DNA from: Gymnothorax reevesii
Taxonomy: Eukaryota > Chordata > Actinopteri > Anguilliformes > Muraenidae
DNA: 64,000 nt
NCBI GenBank assembly: GCA_029721435.1
Contig: CM056574.1
Location: forward strand, 3,485,001 to 3,549,000
Direction of reading: 5' to 3'
The position numbers were made by a program, and so were the translations under genes. Under the pieces are notes generated by a model, which worked only from the letters and a program-made list of their open reading frames with translations, searched no databases and had not been told where the DNA came from. Positions 61,701 to 64,000 of this stretch are shown piece after piece; the stretch's first letter is position 1, and each line of letters begins with the position of its first letter.

Positions 61701-62955
61701 ACAGTGGGAAAACAGGAGGAGTGTTACAGTGGGAAAACAGGAGGAGTGTTACAGTGGGAAAAAAGGAGGAGTGTTACAGTGGGAAAACAGGAGGAGTGTT
61801 ACAGTGGGAACAACAGGAGGAGTGTTACAGTGGGAAAACTGCAGGAGTGTTACAGTGGGAAAACAGGAGGAGTGTTACAGTGGGGAAAACAGGAGGAGTG
61901 TTACAGTGGGAAAACAGGAGGAGTGTTACAGTGGGAAAACAGGAGGACTGTTACAGTGGGAAAACAGCAGGAGTGTTACAGTGGGAAAACAGGAGGAGTG
62001 TTACAGTGGGAAAACAGGAGGAGTGTTACAGTGGGAAAACAGCAGGAGTGTTACAGTGGGAAAACAGGAGGAGTGTTACAGTGGGAAAACAGGAGGAGTG
62101 TTACAGTGGGAAAACAGGAGGAGTGTTACAGTGGGAAAACAGGAGGAGTGTTACAGTGGGAAAACAGGAGGAGTGTTACAGTGGGAAAACAGTAGGAGTG
62201 TTACAGTGGGAAAACAGGAGGAGTGTTACAGTGGGAAAACAGGAGGAGTGTTACAGTGGGAAAACAGCAGGAGTGTTACAGTGGGAAAACAGGAGGAGTG
62301 TTACAGTGGGAAAACAGGAGGAGTGTTACAGTGGGAAAACAGGAGGAGTGTTACAGTGGGAACAACAGGAGGAGTGTTACAGTGGGAAAACAGCGGGAGT
62401 GTTACAGTGGGAAAACAGGAGGAGTGTGAAAACGGGAGGAGTGTTACAGTGGGAAAAAAGAAAGAGTTTTACAGTGAGAAAACAGCAGGAGTGTTACAGT
62501 GGGAAAACAGGAGGAGTGTTACAGTGGGGAACACAGCGGGAGTGTTACAGTGGGAAAACAGGAGGAGTGTTACAGTGAGAAAACAGCAGGAGTGTTACAG
62601 TGGGAAAACAGGAGGAGTGTTACAGTGGGAACAACAGGAGGGGTGTTAGAGTGGGAAAACAGGAGGGGTGTTAGAGTGGGAAAACAGGAGGAGTGTTACA
62701 GTGGGGAAAACAGGAGGAGTGTTACAGTTGGAAAACAGGAGGAGTGTTACAGTGGGAAAACAGCAGGAGTGTTACAGTGGGAAAAAAGGAGGAGTGTTAC
62801 AGTGAGAAAACAGGAGGAGTGTTACAGTTGGAAAACAGGAGGAGTGTTACAGTGGGAACAACAGGAGGAGTGTTACAGTGGGAAAACAGCAGGAGTGTTA
62901 CACTGGGAAAACAGCAGGAGTGTTACACTGGGAAAACAGCAGGATTGTTATAGTT
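55744..62955. repeat. 25-bp minisatellite, main segment (about 288 copies)
   Basis: Monomer landmarks ACAGTGGGAAAACAG and GAGGAGTGTT. Binary variants are AGCAGGAGT/AGGAGGAGT/AGGAGGACT, with GTAGCAAAAC, GGGAAAAAGGGAGG and GGAGTATTG as rarer forms. The order of rare forms repeats over several hundred bases (for example around 58300 and 59450), implying block duplications. Because 25 leaves remainder 1 on division by 3, all three plus-strand frames read the same 25-residue Gly/Lys/Gln-rich string and stay open together (up to 1,191 codons, 59003-62578). I do not call a protein. Purines are 19 of 25 and G far exceeds C on the plus strand. Confidence 0.97.
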
Positions 62956-63310
62956 TGGCAGTATAACAGTACATGAAAGTGAGTAACAGTTACAGACAAT
63001 GAGTAACAATACTTGACAGACAATGCCATCAATTCACAGGGATCAGCAGTGGTTGCTAGAGTATGACTGTTAATCAAAGCAGTTATCAGTTACTGAGAGT
63101 GTAACAATGATCGATGTGTGATTCTCAATGAAAGTAAGTAGCAGTTACTGACAGTTACTATGATTGAGAGACAGTAATTGTGAAACTATTAGTTATCGAC
63201 AGATAGACAGTTAATGACATCGAGTAACAGTAATTGAAAGAGAGTGACAGTTATTGACACTTTGTAACGGTGATTGGCAGTAACTGACAGCGATACACAG
63301 TTATAGACAG
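62956..63310. repeat. Degenerate GTAACAGTTACTGACAG-like repeat
   Basis: Scattered variants of AGTAACAGTTA and CTGACAG (for example 62983, 63140, 63215, 63270) with irregular spacing. Looks like a decayed minisatellite at the edge of the 25-bp array. Confidence 0.45.
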
Positions 63311-63672
63311 AGAATAGTATGTGACACTGATCGATACTGGTGCACTCTCAGCTTAAAAGGCTGGGATGGAGGTTAAAACAACAGAGGTCAGGTTCCGTCA
63401 GGAATATTAAGGAGCCTGTTAATAACACCTGATTCTTATCAGATTTGACTGTTATAAATCAGAGGATGATGCTTATCTTGTAGGATTTTCCTGGTCTTTA
63501 ATTTGAAGGTATTTCAATTCCTTACCCAAAACTGACGACAGTTTGTTTCGACTGAACCAGCCTTGATACTTCGACCCGGCCTGGATTATGCAAAGGGAAA
63601 AAAAGCACAAAATTACAGTCCAATTACTCTGCAGAATGCTGACAACAATCATACTTATCTTGCCATTTTCCT
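63311..63672. other. Unique DNA, no gene recognised
   Basis: Nothing supported. Confidence 0.5.
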
Positions 63673-63703
63673 TGTGTCACATATAATGTGGGGGAAAAAA
63701 ATG

Positions 63704-63717
63704 CCACTAGATGGCAG
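63704..63717 (+). promoter_or_regulatory. CTCF-like motif
   Basis: CCACTAGATGGCAG agrees with the vertebrate CTCF core (CCAsyAGrkGGCA). Binding is not shown. Confidence 0.4.
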
Positions 63718-63840
63718 TATTGACCTTTTTTTTGTTAAGCCCAGTCTGGAGCTAGGTTTGGGCATGTCCTAGGCATGTCTGAGAGGGGAAGTACCAGAGG
63801 AGAAAAAAAAGTCTAAATGTGGGAGGGGTCTGCAAAAGAG

Positions 63841-63848
63841 TATATAAG
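63841..63848 (+). promoter_or_regulatory. TATA box of the candidate LTR
   Basis: TATATAAG in AAAGAGTATATAAGAAGAG; initiation would be expected near 63870. Confidence 0.5.
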
Positions 63849-64000
63849 AAGAGAAATTGAGAGAGTAAAGTAGAAGGAGAAATTGCAAGGAGAAGGATAC
63901 ATTTCACCAGACCTGTCAAGCTTTTTGTGGATTTTTGTCTTGTGTTGGGGCATTTTCCTCACCCGGAACATCACCAAGCAACCCCATCTCAAGGGACTGT

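Larger units (their letters stand above)
63673..64000 (+). mobile_element. Candidate LTR left part, cut by the window edge
   Basis: Starts near TGTGTCACATATAATGTG, carries a TATA box at 63841-63848 about 165 bp in, then purine-rich GAGAAATTGAGAG repeats and a pyrimidine-rich leader. This is the organisation of an LTR U3 and start region. The right end, polyadenylation signal and target duplication lie outside, so it could instead be another promoter-bearing element. Confidence 0.45.

Noticed and set aside
57442..62649. Gly/Lys/Gln-rich repeat proteins over the 25-bp array
   Set aside because: All three plus-strand frames give the same string, as a period of 25 forces. No start or splice context, and units vary freely.

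Overview
The window looks like intergenic or subtelomere-like DNA from a ray-finned fish. The reasons are the teleost-type transposon relics (a Tc1 element whose terminal repeat reads GTGTGCAAAAGTATTCG, hAT miniature elements, a piggyBac-like TTAACCC element and a 5'-truncated LINE), the abundant CA/GT microsatellites, and the lack of any operon or prokaryotic signal. I find no host gene, tRNA, rRNA or CRISPR array that I can defend. The very long open frames are by-products of tandem repeats and are not annotated as genes.

About 31 kb of the 64 kb, roughly half, is minisatellite DNA in nine apparently unrelated families: 33 bp (72-918 and 1638-9258), 60 bp (9521-10700), 32 bp (14698-17462), 22 bp (18516-20521), 28 bp (32585-33001), 31 bp (33976-37433), 23 bp (39861-40114), a 64-bp dimer of 32-bp monomers (47481-50630 and 51886-52480) and 25 bp (53669-54715 and 55744-62955). 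A compound CA-rich block lies at 26303-27061. Higher-order duplication is visible inside the 33-bp array (offsets 429 and 990 bp) and the 31-bp array (a 1054-bp, 34-monomer tandem duplication).

Three arrays have been split by retroelements. A 719-bp solo LTR with 5-bp target duplication AGCAG sits in the 33-bp array. A 1255-bp antisense LINE 3' fragment sits in the 64-bp array. A 1028-bp antisense solo LTR with target duplication TACAG sits in the 25-bp array. A fourth LTR-like left end with a TATA box and a CTCF-like motif runs off the right edge.

The unique DNA between arrays (mainly 10.7-14.7, 20.5-26.3, 27.1-32.6, 37.6-47.5 and 52.5-53.4 kb) holds small transposon relics and microsatellites. 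A few AT-rich stretches with homeodomain- or octamer-like motifs could be conserved non-coding elements, but this cannot be tested from one sequence.
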